Assembly: GCA_902622625.1 (NCBI GenBank)
Contig: CACNQS010000003.1
Span: 1 to 64,000 of the forward strand
Length of the DNA stretch: 64,000 nucleotides
Direction of reading: 5' to 3'
Source of the DNA: an uncultured Prochlorococcus sp.
Lineage (GTDB): Bacteria; Cyanobacteriota; Cyanobacteriia; PCC-6307; Cyanobiaceae
Shown here: positions 40,030 to 51,102 of the stretch, one piece after another
Numbering within the stretch: the first letter of the stretch is position 1
Layout: each line of letters opens with the position of its first letter
Translations under genes and position numbers: made by a program
The notes under the pieces: model-generated
Told to the model about the DNA's origin: nothing
Databases searched by the model: none
What the model saw: only the letters and a program-made list of their open reading frames with translations

Positions 40030-40929
40030 ATGTCTTCGTATCTACCTCATGTAATAATTTTAATTGGGCCTACTGCAAGTGGCAAAACAGAATTAGCTAT
40101 TGAAATTGCAGAATATTTTAAAACTCATATACACAATATTGATTCAAGGCAAATTTATAAGTCCATGGATATTGGAACAGCCAAGCCATCTAAAATCCAA
40201 CAAAAAAAAATAAAACATTTTTTAATAGATATTGAAGAACCAATCAATCCAATTAATGTAAAACAATTTCAAGAAATTGCTCAAGAATCTATTAAAAGAG
40301 AAATTAAACAAGATAATTTACCTTTTCTTGTTGGAGGAAGTGGGTTGTATATGAACTCAATAACAAAAGGATTTTTTGTACCTAATGTCCCTCCTCAAAA
40401 TAATTTCAGAAGGCAATTAGAAGAACTTGGTCAGGAAAAATGTTGGGAACTTTTAAAAAATTGTGATCCATTAACAACAAAAAAAATCAATTTTGCTGAC
40501 CAGATTAGAACAATAAGAGCTTTAGAAGTCTTTTATGTAACAGGTAAACCTTTGTCAACTCTGAAAGTTCAAAAACCGCCTAACTGGAAAATCCTAGAGC
40601 TTGGATTAGATAGAGATAATTTAAAAGAAAGAATTTTTCAAAGAACAAAAAATATGTTTTTATCTGGAATTATTGAGGAGACAAAATACCTTATCTCTAA
40701 ATACGGATTTGATTTGCCAATCTTAGAAACTATTGGTTATCGAGAAGCTAGGGATGTTTTAAATAACCGTTCAACAATTGACAAAGCAATTGAGTTAACT
40801 TCGACAAAAACAATCCAATTTGCCAAAAGGCAAAAAACTTGGTTTCGTAATAAAAATAATCCTCTTTGGCTTAATAACAAAAACCTGCTAAAAGATGCAA
40901 TAATTAAAATAGAGTCTTTTTTAAGCTAA
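40030..40929 (+). CDS. miaA: tRNA dimethylallyltransferase
   Basis: Adds dimethylallyl to A37 of tRNAs reading UNN codons. 299 aa. P-loop [11 protein letters not shown] starts at residue 12. [17 protein letters not shown] and [17 protein letters not shown] follow, then the C-terminal [12 protein letters not shown] and [18 protein letters not shown] segment ([16 protein letters not shown]). Divergent from gyrB across 151 bp. infC follows 52 bp downstream on the same strand. Confidence 0.96.
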   Translation: MSSYLPHVIILIGPTASGKTELAIEIAEYFKTHIHNIDSRQIYKSMDIGTAKPSKIQQKKIKHFLIDIEEPINPINVKQFQEIAQESIKREIKQDNLPFLVGGSGLYMNSITKGFFVPNVPPQNNFRRQLEELGQEKCWELLKNCDPLTTKKINFADQIRTIRALEVFYVTGKPLSTLKVQKPPNWKILELGLDRDNLKERIFQRTKNMFLSGIIEETKYLISKYGFDLPILETIGYREARDVLNNRSTIDKAIELTSTKTIQFAKRQKTWFRNKNNPLWLNNKNLLKDAIIKIESFLS

Positions 40930-40981
40930 CTTTATAAAAATAGATTTGTTCATCACTCAATCAATTTATTTAATTAACTGA

Positions 40982-41554
40982 ATGCCCCCACGCCCACGCT
41001 TCGACAGAAAAGCTCCAGTTAGAGAGCTACCAAATATAAATGAAAGAATAAAATACCCTCAATTGAGAGTCGTTGATTCAGATGGAAAACAACTAGGCGT
41101 CATAGATAGATTAAAAGCATTAGAAATAGCATCCCAAAGAGAACTTGATTTAGTTTTAGTGAGCGAAAAAGCAAATCCTCCTGTTTGTAGAATCATGGAC
41201 TACGGTAAATATAAATTTGAACAAGAAAAGAAAGCTAAAGAAGCAAGGAAAAAATCTCATCAAACAGAAGTTAAAGAAGTAAAAATGAGATATAAAATTG
41301 ACAAGCATGATTATGATGTTCGGATTGGTCAAGCTACTAAATTTCTTAAATCGGGAGATAAGGTAAAATGCACTGTAATGTTTAGGGGAAGAGAAATTCA
41401 ACACTCAAATTTAGCGGAGACACTTCTTTTGAAAATGGCTAATGATTTAGAAGAGCAATCAGAAGTTCAGCAAAAACCAAAAAGAGAAGGGAGAAACATG
41501 ATTATGTTTTTAAGCCCTCGCAAAACTCCTCTTATTAAAAAAGATGATGGTTGA
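40982..41554 (+). CDS. infC: Translation initiation factor IF-3
   Basis: Checks initiator tRNA and start-codon pairing on the 30S subunit. 190 aa. N-domain [22 protein letters not shown]; linker and signature [17 protein letters not shown]-domain [23 protein letters not shown] and [11 protein letters not shown] chose the ATG at 40982; no AUU-type unusual start is needed. Alone here, without rpmI-rplT behind it as in many bacteria. Confidence 0.96.
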   Translation: MPPRPRFDRKAPVRELPNINERIKYPQLRVVDSDGKQLGVIDRLKALEIASQRELDLVLVSEKANPPVCRIMDYGKYKFEQEKKAKEARKKSHQTEVKEVKMRYKIDKHDYDVRIGQATKFLKSGDKVKCTVMFRGREIQHSNLAETLLLKMANDLEEQSEVQQKPKREGRNMIMFLSPRKTPLIKKDDG

Positions 41555-41631
41555 TAAATTATTATCAAAAAATATGCCGAATGTTAAAGTGTCACTATAT
41601 CAAAAAGTAAATTAACCAGGACTTTTTTAAA

Positions 41632-42618
41632 GTGAGATTCCATATTCAACAAGACAGTGATATCCCAGCATCTACTCAACTAAATAATCAAATTTGTTTC
41701 GCAATTGCGGCAAGACATTTTCCTCCAGGACATAGGCTTCCCAGTACGAGACAACTTGCAATGCAGACTGGACTCCATCGTAATACTATAAGCAAAGTTT
41801 ACAGACAACTAGAAATAGATGGGGTTGTTGAAGCAATAGCTGGATCAGGTATCTATGTAAGGGATAATCTTACCAAAAGAGAATTTACGAAATCACTTTA
41901 CTCAAAAGATAAAATCAGGAAAGTTCCTGATCAAGAAGCAAAGACGGTTATTGACAACTTAATAAGTCATGGATTCACTTTACAAGAGACGAGAGAGATA
42001 TTGAATAATGAAATTGATTGGCGTATTAAGTGCGGATCAAGAATCATAGTCAGTACTCCTAGAGAAGATATTGGGGCTTCTATGTTAATAGCAGAAGACC
42101 TTTCGACAACAGTTAATGTGCCAGTAGAAGTTGTTCCTATGGAAGAATTAGAAAAAGTTTTAAGTAATTCAAATAATGGTACGATTGTCACAAGCAGATA
42201 TTTTTTACAGCCTCTAGAAAAAGTTGCTAAGCATCATGGAGTTCGCGCTATTGCAGTTGACTTGAGCGACTTTCAAAAGGAATTAAAAATTCTCAAGGAA
42301 TTAAATGCTGGAAGTTGTGTAGGTATTGTTAGCATAAGTCCTGGTTTATTGAGAGCAGCAGAAGTCATTATACATAGCATGCGTGGTAGTGAATTAATGC
42401 TTATGACGGCAATCTCAGACAATAACAGTAGATTACTTTCACTTTTAAAGGCTTCGAACCATATAGTGTGTGATGGACCTAGTTTATCAGTTGTAGAAAA
42501 TACATTATTAAAAAATCGTTCTCAGTTGATGAGATTACCTCAAATAATATGTGCTAAAAATTATTTAAGTATCGAAACAATAAATCAATTAAAAAAAGAA
42601 ATAGGAGTTATTAATTAA
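41632..42618 (+). CDS. GntR-family transcriptional regulator
   Basis: 328 aa, GTG start. The N-terminal winged helix (about 1-75) is classic: FPPGHRLPSTRQLAMQTGLHRNTISKVYRQLE, then a wing EAIAGSGIYVRD. The C-terminal part (about 100-325) has a two-lobed feel, with strands such as GSRIIVSTPRE and SCVGIVSISPG, but is not a full aminotransferase as in MocR proteins. The stop is 3 bp before the cysE start, so the regulator and cysE are one transcript; control of cysteine synthesis is a guess from that. Confidence 0.88.
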   Translation: MRFHIQQDSDIPASTQLNNQICFAIAARHFPPGHRLPSTRQLAMQTGLHRNTISKVYRQLEIDGVVEAIAGSGIYVRDNLTKREFTKSLYSKDKIRKVPDQEAKTVIDNLISHGFTLQETREILNNEIDWRIKCGSRIIVSTPREDIGASMLIAEDLSTTVNVPVEVVPMEELEKVLSNSNNGTIVTSRYFLQPLEKVAKHHGVRAIAVDLSDFQKELKILKELNAGSCVGIVSISPGLLRAAEVIIHSMRGSELMLMTAISDNNSRLLSLLKASNHIVCDGPSLSVVENTLLKNRSQLMRLPQIICAKNYLSIETINQLKKEIGVIN

Positions 42619-42621
42619 ACC

Positions 42622-43359
42622 ATGATATTGAAAACTTTTAAATCAGATATAGAAATAATCAGAGAGAGAGATCCCGCCGCAAGAGGAATAATAGAGATAT
42701 TTCTTTGCTACCCTGGCTTTCAATCAATAGTTATACATAGGTTTACTCATAAATTATGGCAATTAAAGGTTCCTTTGATTCCCCGCTTACTCAGTCATAT
42801 TAATAGGCTAACAACAGGTATTGAAATCCATCCTGGGGCAAAAATTGGTAAAAGAGTTTTCATAGACCACGGAATGGGAGTTGTAATTGGTGAAACCGCT
42901 GAGATAGGAAATAACTGTTTGCTTTATCAGGGAGTGACATTAGGGGGTACTGGTAAAAGCCACGGCAAAAGACACCCTACCTTAATGGAAAATGTTGTAG
43001 TTGGAGCTGGCGCAAAAGTACTTGGATCCATCACGGTAGGATCTAATACCCGTATTGGTGCTGGCTCAGTAGTTGTTCGAAATGTAGAGGGGAACAGTAC
43101 TGTGGTCGGAGTTCCTGGCAGGGTAGTGCATCAAAGTGGTGTCAAAGTAAATCCATTAGCTCACTCAGCCTTACCAGATGCAGAAGCTAATGTGATAAAA
43201 AATTTAATGGATAGGATAGACTCTCTTGAAAATGAAATTCTTAAATTACAAAAAACTCTACAATGTATAGCTAGCTCAGAATCTATTGATATTTCTAAAC
43301 TCGGTGCTTCTCAAAATCTTAAAGACAAAGAAATTTTAGAATTTCTTGGGGATGATTAA
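42622..43359 (+). CDS. cysE: Serine O-acetyltransferase
   Basis: Makes O-acetylserine, the acceptor for sulfide in cysteine synthesis. 245 aa. An N-terminal helical domain with the conserved RDPAARG (16-22) is followed by a left-handed hexapeptide beta helix: IHPGAKIGKRVFIDHGMGVVIGE, with catalytic His83, and GGTGKSHGKRHPT. An acidic C-terminal extension (about 190-245) goes beyond the core. Sits directly behind the GntR regulator and is tail to tail with secA, 8 bp apart. Confidence 0.95.
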   Translation: MILKTFKSDIEIIRERDPAARGIIEIFLCYPGFQSIVIHRFTHKLWQLKVPLIPRLLSHINRLTTGIEIHPGAKIGKRVFIDHGMGVVIGETAEIGNNCLLYQGVTLGGTGKSHGKRHPTLMENVVVGAGAKVLGSITVGSNTRIGAGSVVVRNVEGNSTVVGVPGRVVHQSGVKVNPLAHSALPDAEANVIKNLMDRIDSLENEILKLQKTLQCIASSESIDISKLGASQNLKDKEILEFLGDD

Positions 43360-43367
43360 ATATTAAT

Positions 43368-46199
43368 TTAATTTTTTTCATTAACTTCAGTTTTAGGTTG
43401 AAACATAAACATTGAATAGATCACATTTCGTCTCATGTTAGTCATCATTTCGAGGAACATATCATATCCTTCGTTTTTATATTCGATTAATGGATCTTTT
43501 TGACCATAACCCCTCAATCCGACTGATTCCCTCAAGGAATCCATGGATTGAAGATGTTCTCGCCATAAATTATCGATTTGCTGCAAAATGAAAAATCTTT
43601 CAGCTTCTCTCATTAATCCTGGACGAATCTTTTCTATTTGTGATTCCTTTAAATCATAAGCTATTCGCAGCTGCTCTTGAAGATAGTTTTTTAATTCTTC
43701 TATTGACAGTAAATTAATATCATCAGGTTTAAGATCATCTAATAGATATATAAATTCTTTGACTTTAGAAATTAATTGATCAATATTCCATTCTTCAGGG
43801 GGAAGATCAGGATTAATATAAGCATCTACAATTTCAATCATTGTCCTTTCTCCATATCCTATTACTTGTCTCTTTAAATCAATGCCTTTCAATACTCTTA
43901 GTCTTTCACCATAAACTGCTTTTCTTTGATTGTTCATTACCTCGTCGTATTCAAAAACTTGTTTTCTAATATCGTAATAGTAAGTTTCAACTTTCTTTTG
44001 AGCACTTTCAAGAGACCTTGTAAGCATTCCTGACTCAATAGGCATATCTTCATCTACCCTAAAAGCATTCATTAAATTTGCTACTCTATCACCTCCAAAA
44101 ATCCTTAATAAATTATCATCTAAAGATAAAAAGAATCTTGTACTTCCAAGATCGCCTTGTCTTCCTGCTCTTCCTCTCAGTTGATTATCCACTCTTCTTG
44201 ATTCATGTCTCTCAGTACCAATTACATGTAAACCGCCAGCTTCTCTTACTTTTTCTTCTTCATGAATCAAAACTTTTTCATATTCTTTTTTTACATCAGA
44301 CAAAGATTCTCTCAAAAGCTTTATCAAGTTATCATCGGTTGGTGCTTTTTCTGCAGCTGTAGCTATCCTGTCATCTAGCTCCAAGACAGAAAGTTGTTTA
44401 TCTCCCCAATTTTTAACAAGCTCATCAGATAAAAAAGAGAGTTTCTTTTCAATTACTTCATCTAATTTACAAGGGAAAAGACTTTTTGAAGAATTTGAAA
44501 TGTTCTTTTTCAAATTTGAACCTGATTTTGTAGAAAAACCACCCTTAGATTTGGAATTTCTTTGTTTAGGTATTGGTGGCTTGTGGTCATTATCAGGCTT
44601 GACTAACAAAGGAATTAAAATTTCTTTTAATTTAAGTCTAGCCATGTAGTCACTATTACCGCCAAGAATTATATCTGTTCCCCTTCCAGCCATATTAGTC
44701 GCAATAGTAACAGCACCTGCTCTTCCTGCCTGAGCAACAATTTCCGCCTCACGTTCGACATTCTCTGGCTTAGCATTTAACAAATTATGTGGAATTTTTT
44801 CGGCAGATAAGAGTGAACTTAGTAATTCACTTTTTTCAACACTTGTAGTACCGACTAAAACAGGTCTACCTTCTCTATGAATTTGTGCAGTCTCTTTGGC
44901 AACGGCTTTCCATTTACCAATTTCTGTCTTAAAAACTTGATCAGACCAATCTTGTCTCTTTCTTATTTGATTTGTCGGTATAACTGTTGATTCCAATTTG
45001 TAAGTTTTTTCAAATTCAACCTCTTCAGTTTTTGCAGTTCCCGTCATTCCTGCTAAACCTGGATATAAAAGGAAAAAATTCTGATAAGTTATGGATGCTA
45101 ATGTTTGAGTTTCAGGTTGAATTTTAAGACTCTCTTTTGCTTCTATTGCCTGATGTTGTCCATCGCTCCAACGCCTACCCGGCATTACCCTACCAGTAAA
45201 TTCATCCACTATTACAGCCTCTTCGTTCTTAATAATATAATTTACATCTTTAATAAATAATTCTTTGGCTTTTAAAGCGTTAGTTATATAATGCGCCCAA
45301 GGATCTTGAGGATTATATAAATCATTCACTCCCAAATACTCTTCACATTTTGCAAAACCCTGATCAGTCAATATACAACTTCTCTGTTTTTCATCAACTT
45401 CATAATCCCCTTCTGGATCAATACCATCTTTACTTAATTCTTTTGCTTTGACTAATGCCAGAGATAATTCTGCAGCTTTTTGATATTTTTCTTGTGGTCT
45501 TTCAACTTGGCCAGAAATGATTAAAGGCGTTCTTGCTTCATCAATTAATATTGAATCAACCTCATCAATTACGCAGTAATTAAATTTTCTTTGAACTACC
45601 TCACTAATATCAGTAGCCATATTATCTCTTAAATAGTCAAATCCTAATTCTGAATTTGTGGCGTAAGTTATATCACAATAATAATTTTTCTTTCTCTCAA
45701 GTGGATTCATATCTTGCTGAATCAAACCAACGGATAAACCTAAAAAACGATGAACTTGTCCCATCCACTCTGCATCCCTTCTAGCTAAATAATCATTTAC
45801 AGTAACAACGTGAACACCTTTTCCCGTGAGAGCATTTAAAAAACAAGGTAATGTTGCGACAAGAGTTTTTCCCTCTCCAGTCTTCATCTCTGCAATTTGA
45901 CACTCATTTAGAACCATCCCGCCAATCAACTGAACATCAAAATGTCTCATATCAAGAACACGTTTACTAGCTTCTCTTACAATTGCAAAGGCTTTAGGAA
46001 GAAATTCTTCTAGGAGTTCTTTTTGCTTTTTCGAATCTAATTCTACTGAAATATTTGATTTGAGATTTTGAGTTTCTTTTCTCAACTCATCATCAGTCAA
46101 TTGAGAAATTTCTTCTTCTAAAAAATTTATCTCTTCCACTATTGGTTGATAGCGCTTCAACTTTCGTGTATTCGGATCTCCCAACAAAAGTTTTAGCAT
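43368..46199 (-). CDS. secA: Protein translocase ATPase SecA
   Basis: Motor that pushes preproteins through SecYEG in plasma and thylakoid membranes. 943 aa. Walker A MKTGEGKT (105-112), DEAD-like [20 protein letters not shown] and the second-domain motifs [15 protein letters not shown] and [11 protein letters not shown] are intact. A charged insertion of about 50 residues around 525-575 ([16 protein letters not shown]) is typical of cyanobacteria. The C-terminus ends without the Cys-rich zinc tail that binds SecB. A -10-like TATAAT lies at 46242-46237 on the minus strand. Confidence 0.97.
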   Translation of the reverse strand: MLKLLLGDPNTRKLKRYQPIVEEINFLEEEISQLTDDELRKETQNLKSNISVELDSKKQKELLEEFLPKAFAIVREASKRVLDMRHFDVQLIGGMVLNECQIAEMKTGEGKTLVATLPCFLNALTGKGVHVVTVNDYLARRDAEWMGQVHRFLGLSVGLIQQDMNPLERKKNYYCDITYATNSELGFDYLRDNMATDISEVVQRKFNYCVIDEVDSILIDEARTPLIISGQVERPQEKYQKAAELSLALVKAKELSKDGIDPEGDYEVDEKQRSCILTDQGFAKCEEYLGVNDLYNPQDPWAHYITNALKAKELFIKDVNYIIKNEEAVIVDEFTGRVMPGRRWSDGQHQAIEAKESLKIQPETQTLASITYQNFFLLYPGLAGMTGTAKTEEVEFEKTYKLESTVIPTNQIRKRQDWSDQVFKTEIGKWKAVAKETAQIHREGRPVLVGTTSVEKSELLSSLLSAEKIPHNLLNAKPENVEREAEIVAQAGRAGAVTIATNMAGRGTDIILGGNSDYMARLKLKEILIPLLVKPDNDHKPPIPKQRNSKSKGGFSTKSGSNLKKNISNSSKSLFPCKLDEVIEKKLSFLSDELVKNWGDKQLSVLELDDRIATAAEKAPTDDNLIKLLRESLSDVKKEYEKVLIHEEEKVREAGGLHVIGTERHESRRVDNQLRGRAGRQGDLGSTRFFLSLDDNLLRIFGGDRVANLMNAFRVDEDMPIESGMLTRSLESAQKKVETYYYDIRKQVFEYDEVMNNQRKAVYGERLRVLKGIDLKRQVIGYGERTMIEIVDAYINPDLPPEEWNIDQLISKVKEFIYLLDDLKPDDINLLSIEELKNYLQEQLRIAYDLKESQIEKIRPGLMREAERFFILQQIDNLWREHLQSMDSLRESVGLRGYGQKDPLIEYKNEGYDMFLEMMTNMRRNVIYSMFMFQPKTEVNEKN

Positions 46200-46236
46200 A
46201 AGTCAAAGTCCTTAAAAAATTTATCTTATTACAAAC

Positions 46237-46242
46237 ATTATA
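46237..46242 (-). promoter_or_regulatory. Candidate -10 element for secA
   Basis: Minus strand TATAAT in the context ATTTATAATG, 38 bp before the secA ATG. No convincing -35 at 16-18 bp, as is common for this genus. Prediction from sequence only. Confidence 0.3.
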
Positions 46243-46373
46243 AATTAGTGCGTTACAACAGAATTAAGAAAACTATTATCTCTTTATTTTATAGAAATGA
46301 TCGATTAAGGTATTTAGATTGAAGTCACAAAAATAACCTAGCTGACATCACTTTTCAAAAATCTTTTTAATAA

Positions 46374-46829
46374 ATGAAAGAAATATCTCTAATCAAACAT
46401 ACCAAAGGAGCTTTAGGGTTACGGGTTTTTGGATTAGGTCCTAATCTTAAACCAACACATGGATTAATTAAGCTACAAAAATTGCTAGATACGAATACTT
46501 TCTGGGCAAAAAATAGAACAATAAAAGAATTAAAAAAATGTCTTGCTAACAGTGATGTTGTAATAAGTCTTTGGGTTGGTAAAGAAATAGTTGGTTTTGG
46601 TAGAGCTTTAACCGATGGAATTTACCGCGGAGTGCTTTGGGATATTGTTATTGATCAAAATCACCAAGGCAAAGGTTATGGCACATTAATCGTAAAAAAT
46701 CTTTTATCTTCTAAAAAAATTAAAAATACAAAGAAATTATATTTAATGACAACAAATAAAAAATTGTTTTATTCACAATTGGATTTTAAAGAAGTAACTT
46801 CTCAAAATTTATTGATTCGTGAAATATAA
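46374..46829 (+). CDS. GNAT-family N-acetyltransferase
   Basis: 151 aa. The GNAT core is present: VVISLWVGKEIVGFGRALTDG (strands 2-3), VLWDIVIDQNHQGKGYGTLIVKNLL with the acetyl-CoA pyrophosphate loop QGKGYG, and LYLMTTNKKLFYSQLDF at the end. The arrangement resembles the small GNAT proteins related to plastid Ycf52/GNAT. Substrate unknown. Divergent from secA across 174 bp, convergent with the NTF2-like gene through a shared hairpin terminator. Confidence 0.88.
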   Translation: MKEISLIKHTKGALGLRVFGLGPNLKPTHGLIKLQKLLDTNTFWAKNRTIKELKKCLANSDVVISLWVGKEIVGFGRALTDGIYRGVLWDIVIDQNHQGKGYGTLIVKNLLSSKKIKNTKKLYLMTTNKKLFYSQLDFKEVTSQNLLIREI

Positions 46830-46834
46830 AGCAC

Positions 46835-46854
46835 TTTGTTTCTAGAGAAACAAA
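46835..46854. terminator. Bidirectional hairpin terminator
   Basis: TTTGTTTC and GAAACAAA form a perfect 8-bp stem with loop TAGA, in the 26 bp between two convergent stop codons. A's precede it on neither side in long runs, but the stem itself ends in T/A runs that can serve both strands. It is the clearest stem-loop between convergent genes in this window. Confidence 0.6.
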
Positions 46855-46855
46855 A

Positions 46856-47287
46856 TCAAGATACAAATTTACTATAAAGCCATCTTATAAAAGGTCCTAA
46901 AATAGGAACTGGTCCAAAAGTTGGTCCGCAAAAATCAAAGTAATCTCTATGCTCTTTGATTAATCCATTTTCACCAAATAATAAACGAGTAGTTCCAGGA
47001 TAAATAAATTCTTTATTCATAATTTTTAAACCCATTGTCCATTCAACAAATCCACAATCCCCAGTTATGGAAATTGCATGAGTTTCTAAAAAAACATCAT
47101 CACATCTTTTAACTAGCTTTTCTTGAGCTTTAACATAAGAATCTAAACCCTCTGTTTCCTGAGTTGGGTCTATAAAAATAACATTCTCATTATAAAATTC
47201 AGCCCATTTTTGTTTCGTTGGTGCATCAGTACCATAAGGTTTAGTAAATAATTCTTTTAAATCCTCAATAGAAATTACTCTTGTCAT
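46856..47287 (-). CDS. NTF2/SnoaL-like domain protein
   Basis: 143 aa cone-shaped alpha+beta (NTF2-like) fold. An N-terminal helix segment leads to WAEFYNENVIFIDPTQETEG, then strands VFLETHAISITGDCGFVEWTMGLK and EFIYPGTTRLLFGENGLIKEHRDYFD. A hydrophobic C-terminus GPVPILGPFIRWLYSKFV may touch a membrane or ligand. Members range from isomerases to ligand binders, so function is open. It follows tRNA-Gly by 45 bp on the same strand. Confidence 0.8.
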   Translation of the reverse strand: MTRVISIEDLKELFTKPYGTDAPTKQKWAEFYNENVIFIDPTQETEGLDSYVKAQEKLVKRCDDVFLETHAISITGDCGFVEWTMGLKIMNKEFIYPGTTRLLFGENGLIKEHRDYFDFCGPTFGPVPILGPFIRWLYSKFVS

Positions 47288-47332
47288 TACAAAATTTTTA
47301 TTAGGAAAATCTTAAAAGATACAAAGATTAAA

Positions 47333-47404
47333 AGCGGATGAAGAGATTCGAACTCTCGACATTCTCCTTGGCAAGGAGATGCTCTACCACTGAGCTACAT
47401 CCGC
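47333..47404 (-). tRNA. trnG: tRNA-Gly (anticodon GCC)
   Basis: The minus strand forms a cloverleaf: acceptor GCGGATG with CATCCGC and discriminator T, D arm GCTC/GAGC, anticodon stem CTCCT/AGGAG closing TGCCA-type loop TTGCCAA with anticodon GCC. The T arm is GAGAG TTCGAAT CTCTT. CCA not encoded. Reads GGC and GGT. It lies 61 bp below ribH. Confidence 0.95.
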
Positions 47405-47465
47405 ATAACTTCTTTATTTTATCTCAAATAAGGGATCAATGATTAAAATAATTAAATTTTTTCAA

Positions 47466-47942
47466 TTAATTTAAATTTTTAATTAAGGATCCCATCTCAA
47501 TTGCTTGTAAAGCATAATTCCAACCAAGATTATTTTTAATCCCTGCTCTTTCTAAAGCCTGCTGCATAGTATCAGTAGTTAAAACTCCAAAAATAATTGG
47601 AACATTATTTTCATTTGAAACTTGCGAAATACCTTTGCTGGCCTCAGATATAACTACATCATAGTGGGAAGTTTCACCACGGATCACAGCCCCAAGAGCA
47701 ATTACAACGTCATACCTCTTTTTTTTCATGATAGTTTTAGCTGCGATTGGTAATTCGAATGAGCCAGGAACCCAAACTATATCTACTTGATTACTTAATT
47801 CAGAAGTATCTAAACCATGTCTTTTTAAACAATCAAGACAACCAGATAGAATTTTATTTGTAATTAAATCATTAAATCTTGCTATTACAATTCCAATTTT
47901 TAAATTAGAGGCATTTGTAAAAGAGCCCTCAAAAATAGCCAT
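47466..47942 (-). CDS. ribH: 6,7-dimethyl-8-ribityllumazine synthase
   Basis: Penultimate step of riboflavin synthesis; forms large icosahedral or pentameric shells in the family. 158 aa. [49 protein letters not shown] with the catalytic His, and [16 protein letters not shown] are all present. It follows psbZ by 49 bp on the same strand, a pairing kept in many cyanobacteria. Confidence 0.96.
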   Translation of the reverse strand: MAIFEGSFTNASNLKIGIVIARFNDLITNKILSGCLDCLKRHGLDTSELSNQVDIVWVPGSFELPIAAKTIMKKKRYDVVIALGAVIRGETSHYDVVISEASKGISQVSNENNVPIIFGVLTTDTMQQALERAGIKNNLGWNYALQAIEMGSLIKNLN

Positions 47943-47991
47943 TAAACTTTACTTAGATGTATTAATAGACTCTCACGAAAAGGTATTAAGT

Positions 47992-48189
47992 TCAAACTAA
48001 TGAAGAAACTATCCCTGTAACAAAAACCAAAACAACCCAAACAGCGGCAATAGAATAAATTTTTCTCCTACTTTCTCTCTGTCCTTCCTCAGTAGAAGGT
48101 TGAGTCACATATAAAACGGGTACTCCAACTACCGCAATTAAAGAAGCAAATAATAGAGCATTTACAAAGAAAAAGTTAACAGCCTGCAT
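47992..48189 (-). CDS. psbZ: Photosystem II protein PsbZ (Ycf9)
   Basis: Small photosystem II core subunit at the edge of the complex near CP43. 65 aa with two membrane helices: FFFVNALLFASLIAVVGVPVLYV and YSIAAVWVVLVFVTGIVSSLV. VVGVPVLY matches the family VVGVPV-Y motif, and a charged loop lies between. Assignment also rests on its place before ribH. A TATAAT on the minus strand at 48217-48212 may be its -10 box. Confidence 0.9.
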   Translation of the reverse strand: MQAVNFFFVNALLFASLIAVVGVPVLYVTQPSTEEGQRESRRKIYSIAAVWVVLVFVTGIVSSLV

Positions 48190-48211
48190 AATTCAGTCTT
48201 AAATTTTAAAT

Positions 48212-48217
48212 ATTATA
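48212..48217 (-). promoter_or_regulatory. Candidate -10 element for psbZ
   Basis: Minus strand TATAAT in AGTATTTATAATATTT, 22 bp before the psbZ start codon. A second similar hexamer lies 10 bp further upstream. No -35 element can be defended. Prediction only. Confidence 0.28.
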
Positions 48218-48329
48218 AATACTATAATCTCATGAAAATGATAATTTTTAGAGAAAATTTACATACTTTAGCCACTTTAAATGCAAAAAAAAAAAATCTA
48301 CCTAATATCTATTTAGGAATTAAAAAAGT

Positions 48330-51071
48330 ATGCAAGAAGATACGATAATTCAAAAGAATTTATTTGCGATTGGTAATGATAATAATGAGCAAAAAGAAAT
48401 AACAAAAATTACAGAAGATTTATCTTTAGAAGATTTAAAAAGAGAATCGCAAAAAAGACCCAGAAAAAGAAAAAATTCAACTAATTTAATAAATCAATTC
48501 AAGACTGATTTAATTTCAAATAACAAAAATGTTTGCATCAATGAAGAATCTTACAGCTATAAAAAAGTTTCAAAACTGAAATTAACTCCTGTAATGAAGC
48601 ATTATGTAACTCTAAAAGAAGAAAATAAAGATAGGTTATTACTTTATAGATTAGGAGATTTTTTTGAATGTTTTTTTGAGGACGCTGTATTAATATCTAA
48701 CCTTTTAGAAATAACGCTTACCAGTAAAGATGCTGGCAAAGAGATTGGCAAGATCCCTATGGCAGGGGTTCCGCATCATGCAATGGAGAGATACTGTGCT
48801 GATTTAATTAAAAAAAATTACTCTGTGGTTATATGCGATCAATTAGAAAAAAGTTCTGGAAATTATGGGACTCCAATTAAAAGAGGAATAACAAGAATAA
48901 TTACTCCTGGAACAGTAATTGAAGAGGGGATGTTAATAGCAAAGAAAAATAATTGGATTACTGCTATTTACTTATCAGAAGAAAACATAGATGAATCTTA
49001 TGAATGGGGTATATCAAAGGCTGATGTAAGCACAGGAGAATTAATAACTTTAGAGGGTCAATCTCTGTCAAAACTATTTGATGAAATTAGTAAATTAGAT
49101 TCTTCAGAAATCATTGTAGGAAGCAATGCAGTAAGAAATTTATTAATTAAAGGAAATAGGCAAATTACATATACTGTTTCTAAAGAGACTAATTTTGGAA
49201 TTAATGAAGCAAATTATCTAATAAAAAATTATTTCCAAATTGCAAACCTAGAGGGAATAGGACTTAAAAATTTAAAAAATGCAACTAGATCACTTGGAGG
49301 TTTATTAAATTATTTAGAAAAAATTAATCCTTCAAATGTAGATAAAAATTCTTCATTAAAAATCTCATTAGACTTTCCACAAATCCAATATGGTCACAAC
49401 AAATTAATTATTGATTATCAAACTCAAAAAAACTTAGAAATCAAAAATACACAACGAGAAAACAATTATGTAGGTTCGCTACTATGGAGTATTGATAGAA
49501 CTTATACTTGCATGGGTGCAAGGTGTTTAAGAAGGTGGATAGATTCACCACTATTAAACGTTAATGAAATTTATAAAAGACAAAATATAATTACAAACTT
49601 TATTGAATCTAAAAAATTACGTACAGATACTCAAAATTTACTTAGAGCAATGGGGGATTTAGAAAGACTTGCAGGTAGAGCTTGTGCAGGTCATGCAAGT
49701 CCCAGAGACTTAATTGCAATAGCTGAAGGTTTAAAAAAATTGCCTAGACTTAAATCCATAATTGAATTATTTAAATATGATCTCCCAGATTGGACTGATC
49801 AATTAAAAAATATTGATGAAGGACTCTTAAAAATAGCTGATACTATAAGTTTTAAACTAATAGAGAATCCTCCTCTAAATATTAGTGAAGGAGGCATGAT
49901 TCACGATGGTGTTGACAATATATTAGATGGTTTACGAAATTTAATAGATGATTACTCTGAGTGGCTAAATAAAGAGGAATTAAAAGAAAGGAAAATTAGC
50001 AAAATTTCAAACCTCAAAATTCAATTTCATAAAAATTTTGGTTATTACATTTCTATAAATAAGTCAAAAGTTAATTTAGCTCCACAACATTGGATCAAAA
50101 GGCAAACACTTACTAATGAAGAAAGGTATATCACTTCAGAAATTAAAAATAAAGAAAATAAGATTTTCCAAATAAAAAGTAGAGCTTCATCAAAAGAATA
50201 TGAAATTTTCTGCGAATTAAGAAATATAGTTGCTGAAAAAACAAAACAAATAAGATCAATCGCAAAATCCATAGCATCTCTTGATGCACTGCTTGGTTTA
50301 TCAATTACTGCAGTAGAAAACAATTTTATAAAACCTTCATTAATACCAATAGATGATTCAATGACAAAAAATAGTACAAAAATTATCTCAGGAAGAAATC
50401 CAATTGTAGAGCAATTGTTAAGTGATAAAAAGTTTGTAGCAAACGATATCTCTTTCGGGGATAATCAAAAATTAATTATATTAACCGGTCCCAATGCAAG
50501 CGGAAAAAGTTGCTTTATAAGACAACTTGGTTTAATTCAAATTCTCACACAAGTCGGTAGCTTTGTTCCTGCGAATAATGCTGAAATCAAGATTGCAGAT
50601 AGGATTTTCACAAGAATTGGGGCAGTTGATGATCAATCATCCGGACAATCAACATTTATGGTAGAAATGTCTGAAACTGCTTCAATTCTAAATCAGGCAA
50701 CTTCTAGCTCACTAGTTTTACTTGATGAGATAGGCAGAGGTACATCTACTTTTGATGGACTTTCAATAGCTTGGTCAGTAAGTGAATATCTTGCAAAAAA
50801 AATTAAATGTAATACTATTTTTGCTACGCACTATCATGAGCTTAATTATTTAAAAAATTCAAATACGAATATACAAAATTTTCAAGTTTTAGTAGAACAA
50901 AATAACGATCAGCTAATTTTTAGCCACAGGATTGTTAAAGGAGGCTCAAACAAAAGCTATGGTATTGAGGCAGCTAAATTAGCAGGAGTTCCAAAAGAAG
51001 TTATAGAAAAAGCAAAATCAGTTTTAAATTCTTTAGAAAAAAATAACAAATTAAATTATGATATTAAGTAG
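48330..51071 (+). CDS. mutS: DNA mismatch repair protein MutS
   Basis: Recognises mismatches and signals repair through ATP. 913 aa. The first 85 or so residues are a charged, probably disordered extension ([13 protein letters not shown]). The conserved domain then starts at [35 protein letters not shown], where GDFFE holds the mismatch-wedging Phe-x-Glu. ATPase: Walker A GPNASGKS (720-727), [14 protein letters not shown] and ATHYHEL. The short C-terminus lacks a long tail. Divergent from psbZ across 140 bp and convergent with cobH 31 bp away. Confidence 0.96.
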   Translation: MQEDTIIQKNLFAIGNDNNEQKEITKITEDLSLEDLKRESQKRPRKRKNSTNLINQFKTDLISNNKNVCINEESYSYKKVSKLKLTPVMKHYVTLKEENKDRLLLYRLGDFFECFFEDAVLISNLLEITLTSKDAGKEIGKIPMAGVPHHAMERYCADLIKKNYSVVICDQLEKSSGNYGTPIKRGITRIITPGTVIEEGMLIAKKNNWITAIYLSEENIDESYEWGISKADVSTGELITLEGQSLSKLFDEISKLDSSEIIVGSNAVRNLLIKGNRQITYTVSKETNFGINEANYLIKNYFQIANLEGIGLKNLKNATRSLGGLLNYLEKINPSNVDKNSSLKISLDFPQIQYGHNKLIIDYQTQKNLEIKNTQRENNYVGSLLWSIDRTYTCMGARCLRRWIDSPLLNVNEIYKRQNIITNFIESKKLRTDTQNLLRAMGDLERLAGRACAGHASPRDLIAIAEGLKKLPRLKSIIELFKYDLPDWTDQLKNIDEGLLKIADTISFKLIENPPLNISEGGMIHDGVDNILDGLRNLIDDYSEWLNKEELKERKISKISNLKIQFHKNFGYYISINKSKVNLAPQHWIKRQTLTNEERYITSEIKNKENKIFQIKSRASSKEYEIFCELRNIVAEKTKQIRSIAKSIASLDALLGLSITAVENNFIKPSLIPIDDSMTKNSTKIISGRNPIVEQLLSDKKFVANDISFGDNQKLIILTGPNASGKSCFIRQLGLIQILTQVGSFVPANNAEIKIADRIFTRIGAVDDQSSGQSTFMVEMSETASILNQATSSSLVLLDEIGRGTSTFDGLSIAWSVSEYLAKKIKCNTIFATHYHELNYLKNSNTNIQNFQVLVEQNNDQLIFSHRIVKGGSNKSYGIEAAKLAGVPKEVIEKAKSVLNSLEKNNKLNYDIK

Positions 51072-51102
51072 ATTTTTGACATTTTTATAAAATAAATACT
51101 TT

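Noticed and set aside
48281..48313. Short ORF of 11 codons before mutS
   Set aside because: Begins with a poly-Lys run from an A tract, has no ribosome binding site, and is likely chance.
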